Positions 25,838 through 36,643 of a stretch of 64,000 nucleotides of DNA are shown here, piece after piece (the stretch's first letter is position 1; the number at the start of each line of letters is the position of its first letter). Both the position numbers and the translations under genes were made by a program. The notes under the pieces were generated by a model. That model searched no databases. It saw only the letters and a program-made list of their open reading frames with translations, and was not told the origin of the DNA. The stretch is from Rubrobacteraceae bacterium (GTDB taxonomy: Bacteria; Actinomycetota; Rubrobacteria; Rubrobacterales; Rubrobacteraceae): assembly GCA_030448125.1 (NCBI GenBank), contig JAUJNO010000001.1, forward strand, positions 367,394 through 431,393, given 5' to 3'.

Positions 25838-26196
25838 CTATCCCACCTGCCATCTCTCGCCTATAGAGCTGTAATATGTGGATCGAAACTGCCGCATAGC
25901 AGCCACGTACTGGGAGAGGCATTAACACTACCTCGCTATTCTGCGGTACATCGTCCTCGTCCAGAATATCAAGGTAGGCGATAGATGTCTCTGATTCGCT
26001 GAACTCCTTGGCATTTGGCCACCAGCCTGTTGACGACCTTTCATCTTGCCTTGCTGACTGCTCCATCGGGCTCTTCTTGCTGAACTCTTTGAATTGCGAA
26101 TACATCGCGTCAAGCAAGGTCTGGTGACTTCGTAGAGTTTTGCTTTTTCCGCAGTGGTAGTTGGTTACTGACTACTCTCCGTAGCCTCTTTGGCAT
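25838..26196 (-). pseudogene. Small protein of unknown family, paralogue B of the low-GC cassette (frame-disrupted)
   Basis: ATG at 26196 with AAGGAGG upstream, overlapping the stop of the previous gene (TAATG). Readable pieces: MPKRLRRVVSN, DAMYSQFKEFSKKSPMEQ, LDILDEDDVPQNSEVVLM, ending near YYSSIGERWQVG. It shares the KKSP and DVPQNS-VV-M motifs and the same length (about 119 codons) with its upstream neighbour. At least three single-base indels break it. Not recognised as a known family. Confidence 0.5.
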
Positions 26197-26555
26197 TACA
26201 GCCTCCTTGATTTCTTTCGTCGCTTCCTTTCCACATTCCAGTACCACGACTGGGGTACTCACTATATACGTTATCAGCCCTGGGAACGTCTCGAACGCTT
26301 GCAGATATTGCGCCAGCATAAACACTACGTCGCTGTTTTGGGGGACGTCAGCCATCGAACTCAGAAAAGTGCCCAAACGGAGGAGTTCTCCTGGGCGAAC
26401 TGATTTGCCTTGCTCTAGAAGATCATTGATGAAGCTGAGCTTGAACTTGTTCATAGCATCGTTGGGCGACTTCTTGAAAGAACGGCAACCTCTTCGTACA
26501 GGCTCTGAAACTGACCAGCTAACATCTCGAACCGATCAACATCTTCTCGCTTCAC
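26196..26555 (-). pseudogene. Small protein of unknown family, paralogue A of the low-GC cassette (frame-disrupted)
   Basis: GTG at 26555: VKREDVDRFEMLAGQFQSLY then EEVAVLSKKSP (one missing A), NDAMNKFKLSFINDLLEQ, ADVPQNSDVVFMLAQYLQAF, ending RRKKSRRL with TAA at 26196-26198. About 119 codons. It overlaps the 3' end of the nuclease-like gene by some 20 bp and the start of paralogue B by a TAATG, so the three form one operon. Base composition is clearly lower in GC than the surroundings. Function unknown. Confidence 0.5.
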
Positions 26556-27928
26556 TTTGATAATCTCCTAAGAGGGACAGCCGGAACTCCACATACTTCT
26601 TCTTAAGGACGTCTATAGAGAACGCTGCCTGCTCGAATACGTTCACCATTAGAGACAAGCTCATCGTCTGTCAGGGCAATAATACACCGGCGTTGCCCAG
26701 ACCAGTGATCGACAGTGTTCTGAAAACATCGCTCGTGTCAGTGGGTTCCGCGTAACAAAGACTCAAATTTACCAAGGCCAGTGTTCAGGTATCTATTCAA
26801 CTGATTTGTGTACTACGCTCGATTGCCTTAACGTTCTTGAGTCTGAAGATGAGCTGACGATTCCCATAATCTTGAATATTTTGTAAGAAGTCGATCGAGC
26901 GGTTGTTGTAGAAGATAAGATCCCGAATCAAGGCGTCCGTCCGGCTTTGGGCGTCCGCAGTCAAGATCCGGGTACAGAAGAGAAGCTAGAAGCTGCACGA
27001 GGTAATCTTTCGTACTTCCGATCGGCTTTGTCCTGTTTCCCTGATGGTAAGCTCTCAATGGCCGATAGTTTGCGCTTCGCCGACGAGATGGGGATCTCTG
27101 CTTGAACAATGGATCATTCTTACAATCCGCCTGGATTACGCTCCTTAGCTTCGACATAGTTCTGCACTACGCCGTAATGTTCCGGTTGCAGTTCAGTACT
27201 TTAACGGGGATTTCGGCTCTCCTGGACGAAGATTTGACTACGCGGGCAGCACTTGTAGCACTTCGAAGTCCAAGGTACAAATCGGAGCCACCTCTTTGGA
27301 ACGAAGACAATCGGCGCCTTTATCTCAGGATGCACCGGCAAGCGAATTTGCTGCTCGGTTAGAAACTTGTTGTGCCGATAACTAGAGTAGAACAGTGCTG
27401 ATAGTTCGAGCGGAATACCAAGTTCCTCGCACTGTTGAACTGTGAAATCAATCAGAATGACTTGATGAAACTGCAGCAGATATCGCTGACTGATCGGCAA
27501 GGTGAAATATCCTGTATATAAAGCTGTATCTCCTCAAGTGGAAACTATATTTTCCATACTGCGGTATGTCGCGGAAGAGAGCAAGAATTCGTTCGTTCTT
27601 GTTGGCTCAATTCGTACGCCTTCTTCGCGACTTCTAGTCGTTCTAACTGACTTCCTCTACATCTGACGCAAGGATCAGGATGTCCCGAGCAATTCGTCTC
27701 TCTGTCCTTGTGAAGGAGGAAGTTGAGGTGGTTGAAGGAGTTAATGGGAAGTATGAAGGCCTGATCCTGTTGCGAAGTTGAATTTCCACAGTAGAAAAGG
27801 ATCAACATAAAGTGGTATGTCCTCGTCAAAGAAAAGGAATTGCGAAGTCTAATTGAGCCTGGTGATAGCGATATTCCGTAATAGTCCGTAAACTGGGCCT
27901 TACCAGAACCATTACAGGCAACTGCACC
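26536..27928 (-). pseudogene. Unknown large protein with nuclease-like C-terminal region, low GC, many frameshifts
   Basis: Starts near GTG 27928 or ATG 27913 (VMVLVRPSLRTITEYRYHQA). Readable pieces in order: FFDEDIPLYVDPFLLWKFNF, INSFNHLNFLLHKDR, EEIQLYIQDIS, FLTEQQIRLPVHPEIKAPIV with FVPKRWLRFVPW, ELQPEHYGVVQNYVEAKERN, then LIRDLIFYNNRSIDFLQNIQ and YGNRQLIFRLKNVKAIE, and a tail with KKKYVEFRLSLLGDY. The D...(15-25)...x-x-K layout in the RDLIFYNN/IFRLKNVK part resembles PD-(D/E)xK nucleases, though the expected acidic residue reads Arg. About 460 residues once repaired. I cannot name the family. Confidence 0.45.
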
Positions 27929-28273
27929 CTTTATCTACTACAAGTATAATCGAGAGTAATTATAAACTAGTACTACGACCATATAGAGGGCGCTGATTGC
28001 CTCTCTTACGGTTGTAGATCCGTCGCCACCTCCAAGAGGTTGACCGCGCGGGATATGGTCCGGCCTCTCTCTTCGTGTCCAGCTTCTCTTTAGCAGCGCG
28101 CGGAGGGGTTGAGAGGCCTGTTACGCACCCCACTCACGGGCAGCCTTCCTCTGGAGATCAACTTGGCATGTATCACCCTCTCTTGCTGCTCGAACTCTAT
28201 GTAGCTGCCGTCGGGGAGTTTGAGTTGGCGCGGTAGCAACCAGTAGCCTCTTTACCGGCGCCGTAACCTCGGC
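27929..28273. other. No gene recognised; boundary of the low-GC island
   Basis: GC rises from roughly 40% to the high background across this stretch. On the minus strand one piece reads YIEFEQQERVIHAKLISRGR, which looks protein-like, but I could not assign it to a family or build a complete frame. Confidence 0.35.
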
Positions 28274-29873
28274 TCAACGCCACCCGACTACCCTGTAACG
28301 GCCTGGCCCACGAGCTTCACGTCCGTAAGGAATCTCCATCCTGGTGGCTCCTTCCCTGAGGTTGGGGTTGTTGTAGGGCGCTACGTCGAGTGGCGACGGT
28401 CTTGACGGGCGAGAGGCGAACGGCTGGTTGCCCGGGCGAGCTTTCTGTACTCGGCCCGAAAGTTGTCGGGCGTCACGACGCAGCGCACGTACTCCGCCTG
28501 ACCTCTCGTCGAAGTACTTGACGTGGGGGTTTTGGGCAGTTGCCTCGGCGGTAGGTGTTTACCTGCGCCGGAGCTTGGCGTCGAGGGTTCAGGCACGGAG
28601 GGTACCGATGAGCTCCGTGGTTATCGTGTTACGAATCGTCTGCTGATCCAGTTTCGAGCGGGAAGTCCGGTGGTACTTCAGGTCTGGATGACCCAGGCGG
28701 CGTGGATGTCGCCGGAGATCACGACGGGGTTGGGGCACCCTGCTTCTGCTGTAGGAGGTGCTCGAACAACCGCTTGCGGGAGTGTACGTAGCCGTCCCAG
28801 CCGTCCGGCCGTAGTGGCCGGGGTCGTGGTCGTACCCCAGCAATGGAAGATGGTGTTGGCTATGACGTTCCACCGCGGGCTCTCCGCGGAGAGCCAATTC
28901 AGCCACTCCTCCTGCTCGGGCCCTGTGATGTCGTTCCCGGCGTCGTACCTCTCCGGGCAGTCCGTCAGCCTGTCGCAGGGCTGGAGAGGGTGGTACTGGC
29001 GCACGTCGAGGACCAGGAACTGCAGCAGGTCTCCGTACGAAACTTTGCCATAGAGCGTCACGTCGTCGAAGGGTTTGGGACGCGGGAAGTCGGGCGGGAG
29101 CGGCATGTGCTCGTAGGTAGGCCTGCGTAGGAACCCGCCCGCTTGCGCGCAGCGCGGCCTGGATCTGTACCAGGAAGTATCGCCCGCGGTCGTCTTCGAC
29201 CTCGTGATCGTCCCAGGAGAAGATCCAGGGATGCGCCGCATGCGCGGCCTGAGATCCCTGTCCATCTTGTAGTCCGCGTCGTCATGAAAGGGACGAGGTC
29301 CACCGGGGCCTTCGTCCATGCTTCCTGGGGCCGCCGGGGCTGCGCACTGTCGTATGTAGTCACCCAGGTAGCACCAGGTCGAGCGAGCCGTCCGCTGGTG
29401 TCCCTGTAGACGGGGTACAGCCCCTCTTGCAAGTTCTGGCAGTTCACGAAGGCGAACTTGACGTCGTCACGGCCACCCAGGTCAGGTGCGCCCCATCGCG
29501 CTATACTCCACGTACGAGAACCGGTACCAGTAATGGCAAGTTGGGCTGGAGGCCGGCGACCACGTGTGAACGGAGGAGCGTACTCGCGACGGCCCGCGCA
29601 CTGTGTACGACGTTCGTGAAGGAGGAGTCTGTTGCTATCTCCAGAGGGACCGACGTCTCCCTGGCGGTTCCATACCCCCGCCGTAGAGGGGATCCGGGGC
29701 CAGGCGGGTCCACAACACGACGCTGTCTTCCTTGGGGGTTCCTGGAGGCCACGCCCAACGTGCAAAGGGATCGGCTGGGCCTGCCTCATGCAGCTCCTTT
29801 TGACGGTGCCTCGAATTCTAACCCGACGCTCCTGGCGGGCGTGCGAGGGAACAACGTGGTCGACATCCTCCAC
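28274..29873 (-). pseudogene. PhoD-family alkaline phosphatase/phosphodiesterase, multiply frameshifted
   Basis: PhoD landmarks appear in order on the minus strand in changing frames: GVASGTPKEDSVVLWTRLAP, DDVKFAFVNCQNLQEGLYPV, an HDDADYKMDRDLR/WDDHEV-type segment, YEHMPLPPDFPRPKPFDD, YGDLLQFLVLDVRQYHPLQP, GPEQEEWLNWLSAESPRWNV, NPVVISGDIHAAWV, VVTPDNFRAEYRKLA, and the end TRMEIPYGREARGPGRYRVV. PhoD enzymes are Tat-exported, Ca/Fe-dependent phosphodiesterases for phosphate scavenging; a twin-arginine-like MRRRDF occurs just upstream (about 29995), so the true start may be there. The breaks are single-base indels. Confidence 0.75.
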
Positions 29874-30233
29874 ACCATCTACGACGTGGCCGGCAAATCA
29901 GGCCACCAACAGCAACGTATGGTTGCAGCAAAGGCTGACAGAACGATCGCGGGGAGCCGGTACGCTCTCGGTTGGCCGGAAAGTCCCGACGTCGCATGCC
30001 TTCCATCCCACACGTCGTCTGGAGGGGACATGGGAAAGCGGAAGAGGAGGACGGGTATCTTCAGGACGACCAGGAGCAGCTTGGGCTGCTTTGCGCGTGG
30101 GACATGTACACGACGTTTTGGCGACAGGCCGAACAGGGTATCCGTGTTCTTGTGGGCCCTTTGTAGCTTTCCAGGTCTTGTGGTCTCTGTGGCCCAAGAG
30201 GCGGTCACTACAGGACGAAGGAGTTCTTGGACT
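29874..30233. other. Unassigned stretch upstream of the aldo/keto reductase
   Basis: The left part probably holds the N-terminus of the PhoD gene (minus strand). On the plus strand 30000-30170 reads DGYLQDDQEQLGLLCAWDMY and similar protein-like sequence, but I cannot assign it. Confidence 0.3.
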
Positions 30234-31081
30234 ATGAACGTGGGTTCAACATCAACGCCCCCTTGACGGCAACACCATCCCGCAGCTAGGTTTCGGGGTC
30301 TTCCAGATCGAGTTGGAGGACACCGCAGAGGCGGTGAGCAACGCCCTCGAGGTCGGCTACCAAGCACATCGACACCGCGGAGATGTACGGCAACGAGAAG
30401 GAGGCCTGGAGCAGGCCATCCGCGCCTCCGGCCTCGACCGGGGCGACATCTACGTCACCAGCAAGCTCAACAACGCGTTCCACAGCCCCAGACGCCCGCG
30501 AGGTCGCTCGACAAAACGCCTCCGATTCCCAGCTTCGACTACGTGGACCGTTCCTCATCCACCGGCCAGCTGCCCACGCTCTACGACGGCGACTTCGTGT
30601 CCACCTGGAAGACGCTCGAGGAGTTCCACCGCGACGGCCGCGCCCGTTCGATCGGGGTGGCGTCGAACTTCCAGATCGAGCACTGGAGCAGCGACGCCGA
30701 GACCGACACGGTGCCGGCGGTGAACCAGATCGAGGCCAATCCCCTGGCTTCACCAACGACGCGGCGGTGCGCGAGTACGGCCAGGAGCACGGGATCGTCA
30801 CGGAGGCGTGGTCGCCTATCGCGCAGGGCGGGTGCTCGAAGATTCCACCACGAGGACGTCGACAAGGTCGGCAAGACGCCGGCGCAGGTCGTCCTGCGGT
30901 GGCACATCCAGCGCGGCGACATCGTGTTCCCGGGTCGGTGATCACCTCGCGCATGCAGGAGAACTTCGAGCCGTTCGACCTCGAGCCCGGACCCGACGAT
31001 AGACGAGATCTCCGCCCTCGACCGGGGCGAGGACGGCCGCACTGGTCCTCACCCGACACGTTCGCCAAGATTCTCAGCTGA
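30234..31081 (+). pseudogene. Aldo/keto reductase, multiply frameshifted
   Basis: Pieces in order: DGNTIPQLGFGVFQIELED, AVSNALEVGY then HIDTAEMYGNEKE (catalytic Asp and Tyr), AIRASGLDRGDIYVTSKLNN, TWKTLEEFHRDGRARSIGV, REYGQEHGIVTEAWSPIAQG, GKTPAQVVLRWHIQRGDIVF, and the tail EISALDRGEDGRTG with PDTFAK. That is the complete AKR fold (about 275-280 residues) of the 2,5-diketo-gluconate reductase type. At least six single-base indels, both gains and losses, break it. ATG 30234 has GAAGGAG upstream. Confidence 0.75.
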
Positions 31082-31463
31082 CCGACGCGCTACTGTCAGT
31101 ACGCAGACGGCGCAGATTCTCCGTCTCGCCAGGCCCCAGCCGGTGATCTCGGCCTATTGACGACGGAGAGGGCAGACCTCGTCACGAAATAGCCCGGCAT
31201 AGTAGCAGAGATCACCCCTGGCAGAAAAAGAGATGTGGCAGCCGAGGATATGTGAGGACCGGTCCTGCTGGTGGAGTGGTAGTGGCCGCGAGGCCGGTGG
31301 TGCAGGAAGACGCGCGGAGGGGGCGAACTCGAGCGGGGTCGGGCGCGATCTGGCGAAGGACGAGCAAGCCGTCCCAAAGCCCCGCCCGCCAAACGCAAGG
31401 AGTGCACCACCGTTAAAAGGTTCCTGGAAACTCAGAGTGCTTTCGCGAGTACAGTGAGCTGGC
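31082..31463. other. No gene recognised
   Basis: About 380 bp between the aldo/keto reductase and the SnoaL-like gene. Open frames on the minus strand are composition shadows, and I see no family signature, repeat or promoter. Confidence 0.4.
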
Positions 31464-31869
31464 TCAGGTACGCTCGAACGCGATAACCTGTGCCGCCGTG
31501 TCTTCAAACAACCGCCCAGGGCGATCTTGCCGTTGCTGAGCGTGTAGACGTACCCACTCTTGCTCAATCGCAAAATCTCGTCGCCGCTGACGAGGCTTCG
31601 CTCGTAACCCAGGACATTGCCAACGGTGTCGCCCCGGCGTGACGAACTCACGAGGCACGAACTGCTCGAACTCGAGCGTTTCCCCGATCAAGGAGAAAAC
31701 TCGGCACCCCTCGCGCCCGCGGCGGAGCGCTGGGCGAAAAGGATCACGGAGGGTCCGAACTGGCTCCATTCCACGTCGTCGGTCAGAGGCTCAGCAACGA
31801 GGGGATATCCCTGCGGCCGAATGCGTACAGTTTGTTGACCATTACATCCACATTCGTTTGGTCGCTCAT
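31464..31869 (-). pseudogene. SnoaL-like/nuclear transport factor 2-family protein, frameshifted
   Basis: ATG at 31869 with GAAGGAAGGAAG upstream: MSDQTNVDVMVNKLYAFGRR, then VAEPLTDDVEWSQFGPSVIL and, after a shift, IGETLEFEQFVPREFV, ending FEDTAAQVIAFERT. This matches the about 130-residue SnoaL-like polyketide-cyclase-fold family, whose members are small ligand-binding or isomerising proteins. Three or more single-base indels. Confidence 0.65.
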
Positions 31870-32000
31870 GAGCTTCCTTCCTTCTCCAATGGGGCTGACA
31901 CAATCCCTGCTACGCTTGCATCATCGTGATTAATGCCCTGAAGCTCCGCATATGTCAATAGAATTGTTGCAGCCTCTACAGAGATTGGGCCTAGCTAGAG

Positions 32001-32030
32001 GGTGGGTTGCCTCCATTTACCGAACTGCCT
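32001..32030 (+). repeat. Dispersed intergenic repeat, copy 6
   Basis: GGTGGGTTGCCTCCATTTAC then CGAACTGCCT. It shares the GGTGGGTTGC left extension with copy 3. Confidence 0.5.
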
Positions 32031-32146
32031 TGAAAAGGAGCGGTTTTCAGTCCGTACCGAGGATCTGCATAGATCGGATTCCGACCACCCGCGGAGTTCT
32101 CTGCCAGCCTTGCTCCTGCTACACGTCCTAGGTTCATGGCGAGGTT

Positions 32147-32993
32147 TCAGAGGGGAGGCTTGATCTCCTCCCCCTCGTCGCTGGCGACTCCGCTCGGCAA
32201 TCTTGATGCTGGTCGATTGGACCCTAGCTGTGGTTCGAGAGGTAGCCGAGGCGCGCTCGGCGTTGGCGCGGGCCGCGTCCCGATGAACTCCGAAAGTCCA
32301 GGAGCGAGCTGCATCGTAATTGGCCCGGAATCGCTCGTCGCTAACGTACATTTTGCCCAGACCCCGGTGGATCTCGTGGCTGCAGTCGTAGTACCAGCGG
32401 CTGATGTGCCGACGATGCGCTTCGGCGGCAGCCATCGCCTCCTCGCCATCCGGCGCCGCCCTGACTCGAAGAGCGCTGCCAGGTTGGCCGCCACCTCATC
32501 ATGCTCGGCTTTGATCTTCAGCCAGTCTTCCTTCGTGTAGTTCGAGACGCATCGCTGGACTGCTGGTAGGCGCGTACCGCCCCAGCGCTGCTCGGCCTCC
32601 TCGGCGTGGTCTTTGGGCTGAAGTCGCCGAAGACCTCTAATCTCCTTCGGCGTCAGCTTGATGTCCATCTCGGTGCCTCCATTTCGTAGTCGATAGCCAC
32701 GACCATCTTTGTAACCGCTCTATCCTCGGCCAGCAGCCCATCGCCGCTGGCGTTGGAGGTGACCAACCGCGTCGGTGCGAGGGTCGTCCACGATAGTTGC
32801 GATCTTTTCAGGGTGAACCCAAGCTCCCGGTAGAACAGGATCTGTTGCAGTCGCTCCAGGTCAGGCTCTTGTAGATGCGGTAGCCAGCCGCGCTACGTCC
32901 GCCAGGCGAGAGCAGGCCGATCTCGTCGTAGTGGTGTAGCGTCCGGATCGTCACACCGGCGAGATCTGCCACCCGACCTACCGAGTAGCTCAC
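32147..32993 (-). pseudogene. MerR-family regulator with TipAS drug-binding domain, frameshifted
   Basis: GTG at 32993 (AGGAGG upstream): SYSVGRVADLAGVTIRTLHH then YDEIGLLSPGGRSAAGYRIY is the MerR helix-turn-helix. Further pieces include EAEQRWGG, SNYTKEDWLKIKAEHDEVAA, EAHRRHISRWYYDCSHEIHR, GLGKMYVSDERFRANYD and APGLSEFI, RDAARANAERA. These are the TipAS antibiotic-recognition domain features. TipA-type proteins activate multidrug efflux genes on binding thiopeptides and similar drugs. Several single-base indels break the frame, including between the two domains. Confidence 0.72.
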
Positions 32994-33256
32994 GGTTCTC
33001 ACCTCCTCTTACACACTGGAGTTCCAGCGCCCACCCAACGTGGAGGGTCAAGGAGATCTCGTAAGAAATTTCGGGGAAGTAGAGCAGGCGAGGAAGGCTA
33101 TTATCGGACAACTATCCGCTGGACCAGCCAAGCTGACGCCCGAGTGTCGCAGACATCATGAGCTGGTTTGGTCGGTGCAGGTGAGGTGCCGGACACCGCT
33201 CCTCCGGACCGCTGAGCGCGACGAGACCGGGTAGTTGGTCTTGACACTTTAACGCC

Positions 33257-36200
33257 TTACGTGTTTCCTGTCTCTACAGCGTCGCTGGGGAGGGGCTTGG
33301 CGAAGTAGTCGCCCTGGGCCATCTCGCACCCTATCTCCTTTACTAGCCGCCTTGTCCATCTCCTCGACGATCACGGCCAGATCCAGGGAGTGCGCCATGC
33401 TGGTCATGGCGGAGATTACCTTCCTGCATCCCTCCGGGTCGTCCTCTCTTTTTCTGCACGAACAGGTGGTCGATCTTCAAGAAGTCCAGCAGGGAGCGTG
33501 CTCGAGGTAGACGATGAGCAGTATCCCGTGCCGAAGTCGTCGATCGCGAGCTCCACGCCCAGGTCTTTCAGCTCGCGGAGCTTGCCGATGGTTTGCTCCG
33601 TGTCCTCCTTCGCCGTCCTCTCGGAGATCTCGAGCATGAGACAAGCGGGGTCCAGACCGGTCTCGCGCAGAACGCTGGCGACGTTATCGGCAAGGTCGGG
33701 TTGTCGGATCTGCTCAGCGGAGAGGTTCACGCATATGCCGAACGGCAGGCCGAACTTCTCCGGGTATCGCTCTTGCCACTCCTTGAGCTGTCGGCACGAC
33801 TCCTTCAGGACCCACGGCATTGATTTGGTTGATCAGGCCGGTCTTCTCCGTGAGCTGGATGAACTGGTTGGCCTCTAACAAGCCCTTCTCGGATGCCGCC
33901 AGCGCAGCAGCGCCTTCCACCCCGGCGACCGCGCCGGTCTCCAGCAGCACCTTGGGCCGGTAGTGGACTCCGAACTCCTCGCGCTCTACGGCCCGGGCGC
34001 AGATCCTCTCCAGGTTCATGCGCCTGGCGGCGCGGATGTCCATGCTGGGGTCGTATGCCTCGTGCTGGGCTTACCCCTGCTGCCCGTACATCGCCAGGTC
34101 CGCGTGTCGTAAGACTTCTTCGGCTTCGTCCTCGGCGGTCTCGACGACGGAGATCCCGGAGGCTGGGGCTTACGTACACCTCCTGCCCTTCTGCTTCGAA
34201 GGGTTCACGTAAGCGTTCCTCGATCCTCTGCGTTACCAGGTTCGCTTCTTCCATGCCGGCGGGTGCTTCGAGCAGGATGGCGAACTCGTCTCCGAAGATC
34301 CGCCCGACCGTGGCCGCCTGGTTCCCACGGCGCGTCGCAAACGCTCGGCTCACCGACGAGCACGGCGTTCCCCGCGTCATGGCCCAACGAGTCGTTTACG
34401 ATCTTGAAATCGTCCAGGTCCGCCAGGAGCACCGCGAGCGAGCCTCCTCCCGGCCTGCCTTGTCCAGGGCGTGCCTGAGGCGATCCAGGAAGGAGTTCTA
34501 TTCGGCAGGCCGGTCAAGGAGTCGTGGAACGCCTGGTGCCTCAGCCGTTCCTCTTAGCTCCTTGCGCCCGGTTATGTCCTGGTGCAGGCAGACGAGGCGC
34601 TGGCTCTCCTTAGGCCCTGTATCAAGGATACGCTCGTCAGGTTCCACATCACGCGCCCGTCGGCATGCAGGTAACGCCTCTCTAGCGTGTAGTTTCCTTC
34701 CCCTTCTCCAACACCTGGCGCAAGCGCTCCGCGCTGATCTCGCGGTCCTCCGGATGATGTCCTCTGAATAAGTCTTGCCTATCAACTCCTCCTCCGGGTG
34801 GCCGAGCATCTCGCACAGAGCACGGTTCACCAGGCGGCGTCCGTCGAGGCCGACTCAGAGCGACGCGGCCTACGGGGGCGTCCTCGAAGACCGTGGAACC
34901 TCTCCTCGCTCTCCCTGAGCGCCTTCTCGGCCTCCTTACGCTCGGTGATATCTCGTGAGTTGGACACCACCCTCCACGGCTCGGATCTTGCAGGAGGTTG
35001 GTGCGCGTCAGCTCCATGTGGCCCAGGAGCCGTCCTTGGTGACGCAGCCGAAACCTACCGGCGGCTGAACCCGCCGGGGTTGTCCAGTGCTTCGGCGAAC
35101 GCGGCCTTTGAGCGTTCCGCATCATCCGGCGGCGTAATCTGTTGTTTTCCCGATCCGCTCTTCGAGACGGTATCCTAGTATCCGCTCGGTGGCCGGGCTT
35201 TCGTAGCGGATGGTGCCGTCCTCATCGAGGATCATGATTAGGTCCGAGGCGTTTTGGATCAGGGAGCGAAAACGCTCCTCGCTCACGGAGCTTCCTCTCC
35301 GCCTCCTTGCGCTCGGTTATGTCTATCATCACGCCAAAGAGTTGCGGGTATCGCCACCTTCTACGGCCACGTGACGATGTCCCGTAACCACACGACGCTG
35401 CCATCAGCGCCGATCATGCGGTACTCGAAGCTGTGGCTCCTCTTGTCGTCTATCGCCTTCCGGCAGAAAGAAACCGCCCACTCACGGTCTTCGGGGGTGG
35501 ATGTGGTCGCGCCAGAATGAGGGCTCCGGATGTCCAGCGCTCGACGGGGTAGCCGAGGATAGCTTCTGCCTGATGGCTACTGTAGTTGCAACCTTAGCGG
35601 CCGAGCATCACCCTTCCAGATGATCGTATCGACGGAGTCGACGAGTTCTCGTATTCGCTGCAAATCACGCAGCTCCTCCTCGACTTGTTTGCGCTCGGTG
35701 ACGTCTCTGGAGTTCACCACCACGCTCACGGCGGGGCTGCGAAGCAGGTGGAAAAGCTCACCGCTCCGATGTGCCGCCAGGAGCCAAACCTGTGCGTCTG
35801 AAACGGAACTCGGCCACGTTCCTGCCCACGCCCGTCTCTCCCAAGGCCTTCTCGGTCCTCCAGGACGTGCGGGAGGTCGTCCGGGTGGACGTGCTCGAGT
35901 ACGTTCGTGCCGATCGCCTTCGGGATCGTATTCGAGCACCCGCTCGAAGGCGGGGCTGGCGTACTTCAAGGTGCCGTCGGGGTCGACGATCTGAACTATC
36001 TCTGTGCAGAGTTATGCACCACCGAGCGGAACCTCTCGCTCTGTCTAAGCGCCTCCTCGGCCTCCTTGCGCTCGGTAACGTCGCGAGTCACGCCCAGGAG
36101 CCCCACGATCCCGCCGTTACCGTCCCTCAGGGGGCACTTTGGTGGTCGAGTGCCACTTCCTGTTTCCTCTCCTGTCCACGCTCGGTTGTTCCTTGTTGAT

Positions 36201-36463
36201 CAGGGGCGACCCGACCGGATGATTCCTGCTCGTCGGCCCTGTAACTCTGCGCGAGCTCTTCGGGGTAGAAGTCGAAGTCCGACTTCCCCGCGGCCTCCTC
36301 CGGGCTCGCGGCTCCCAAGGCCCTGACGCGCGAAGCTGTTCAGGACGCCCGCCTTCTGGTGTCTTTGACGTAGACATGGTCCGGCAGGGTGTCTATTAGA
36401 GTACGTAGCAAGGTGGAAGGTAATGCGCCTTTCGGCGACAGCTTGTGAAAAACTTTGGGGCAT
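33257..36463 (-). pseudogene. Multi-PAS, GGDEF and EAL domain c-di-GMP protein, multiply frameshifted
   Basis: ATG 36463 (GGGAGAGG upstream). PAS domains in order: HVYVKDT with EEAAGKSDFDFYPEELAQSY and LINKEQPSVDRRGNRKWHST; LKYASPAFERVLEYDPE; further PAS/PAC segments near 35550, 35250 and 34950; MNRALCEMLGHPEEELIGKT. GGDEF part: LLADLDDFKIVNDSLGHDAG and RIFGDEFAILLEAP, where the first Gly of GGDEF is Phe. EAL part: FGVHYRPKVLLETG, EALLRWRHP once one G is removed, FGICVNLSAEQIRQPDLADN, LEISERTAKEDTEQTIGKL, GVELAIDDFGTGY, ending DYFAKPLPSDAVETGNT. About 1,060 residues once repaired. A bifunctional or phosphodiesterase-only signalling protein; the altered GGDEF suggests weak cyclase activity. 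Confidence 0.75.
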
Positions 36464-36537
36464 CTCGCCTCTCCCGCAGGAATGGTCGTACCAGTACAAA
36501 TTGTAGCCGCCAGCAAAGAACGAGCCACCTCTATTGG

Positions 36538-36640
36538 TTAGGCGTTCAGCACCACGCCGGAGATTGGGCTACCGATGCAGATGAGACGGTAGCCGCCCTC
36601 TACCTTGTTCGAGCGCAATCGCTACCCTCCTATCTCTCGC
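36538..36640 (-). pseudogene. Tail of a 2Fe-2S ferredoxin, next to the P450 gene
   Basis: The minus strand encodes VEGGYRLICIGSPISGVVLN and a stop, closely matching the end of the intact ferredoxin at 39652-39921 (RGWRLICIGSPLSDCVLD). Only about 30 codons are left, directly after the P450. It suggests the P450 once had its own ferredoxin gene. Confidence 0.55.
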
Positions 36641-36643
36641 CTA

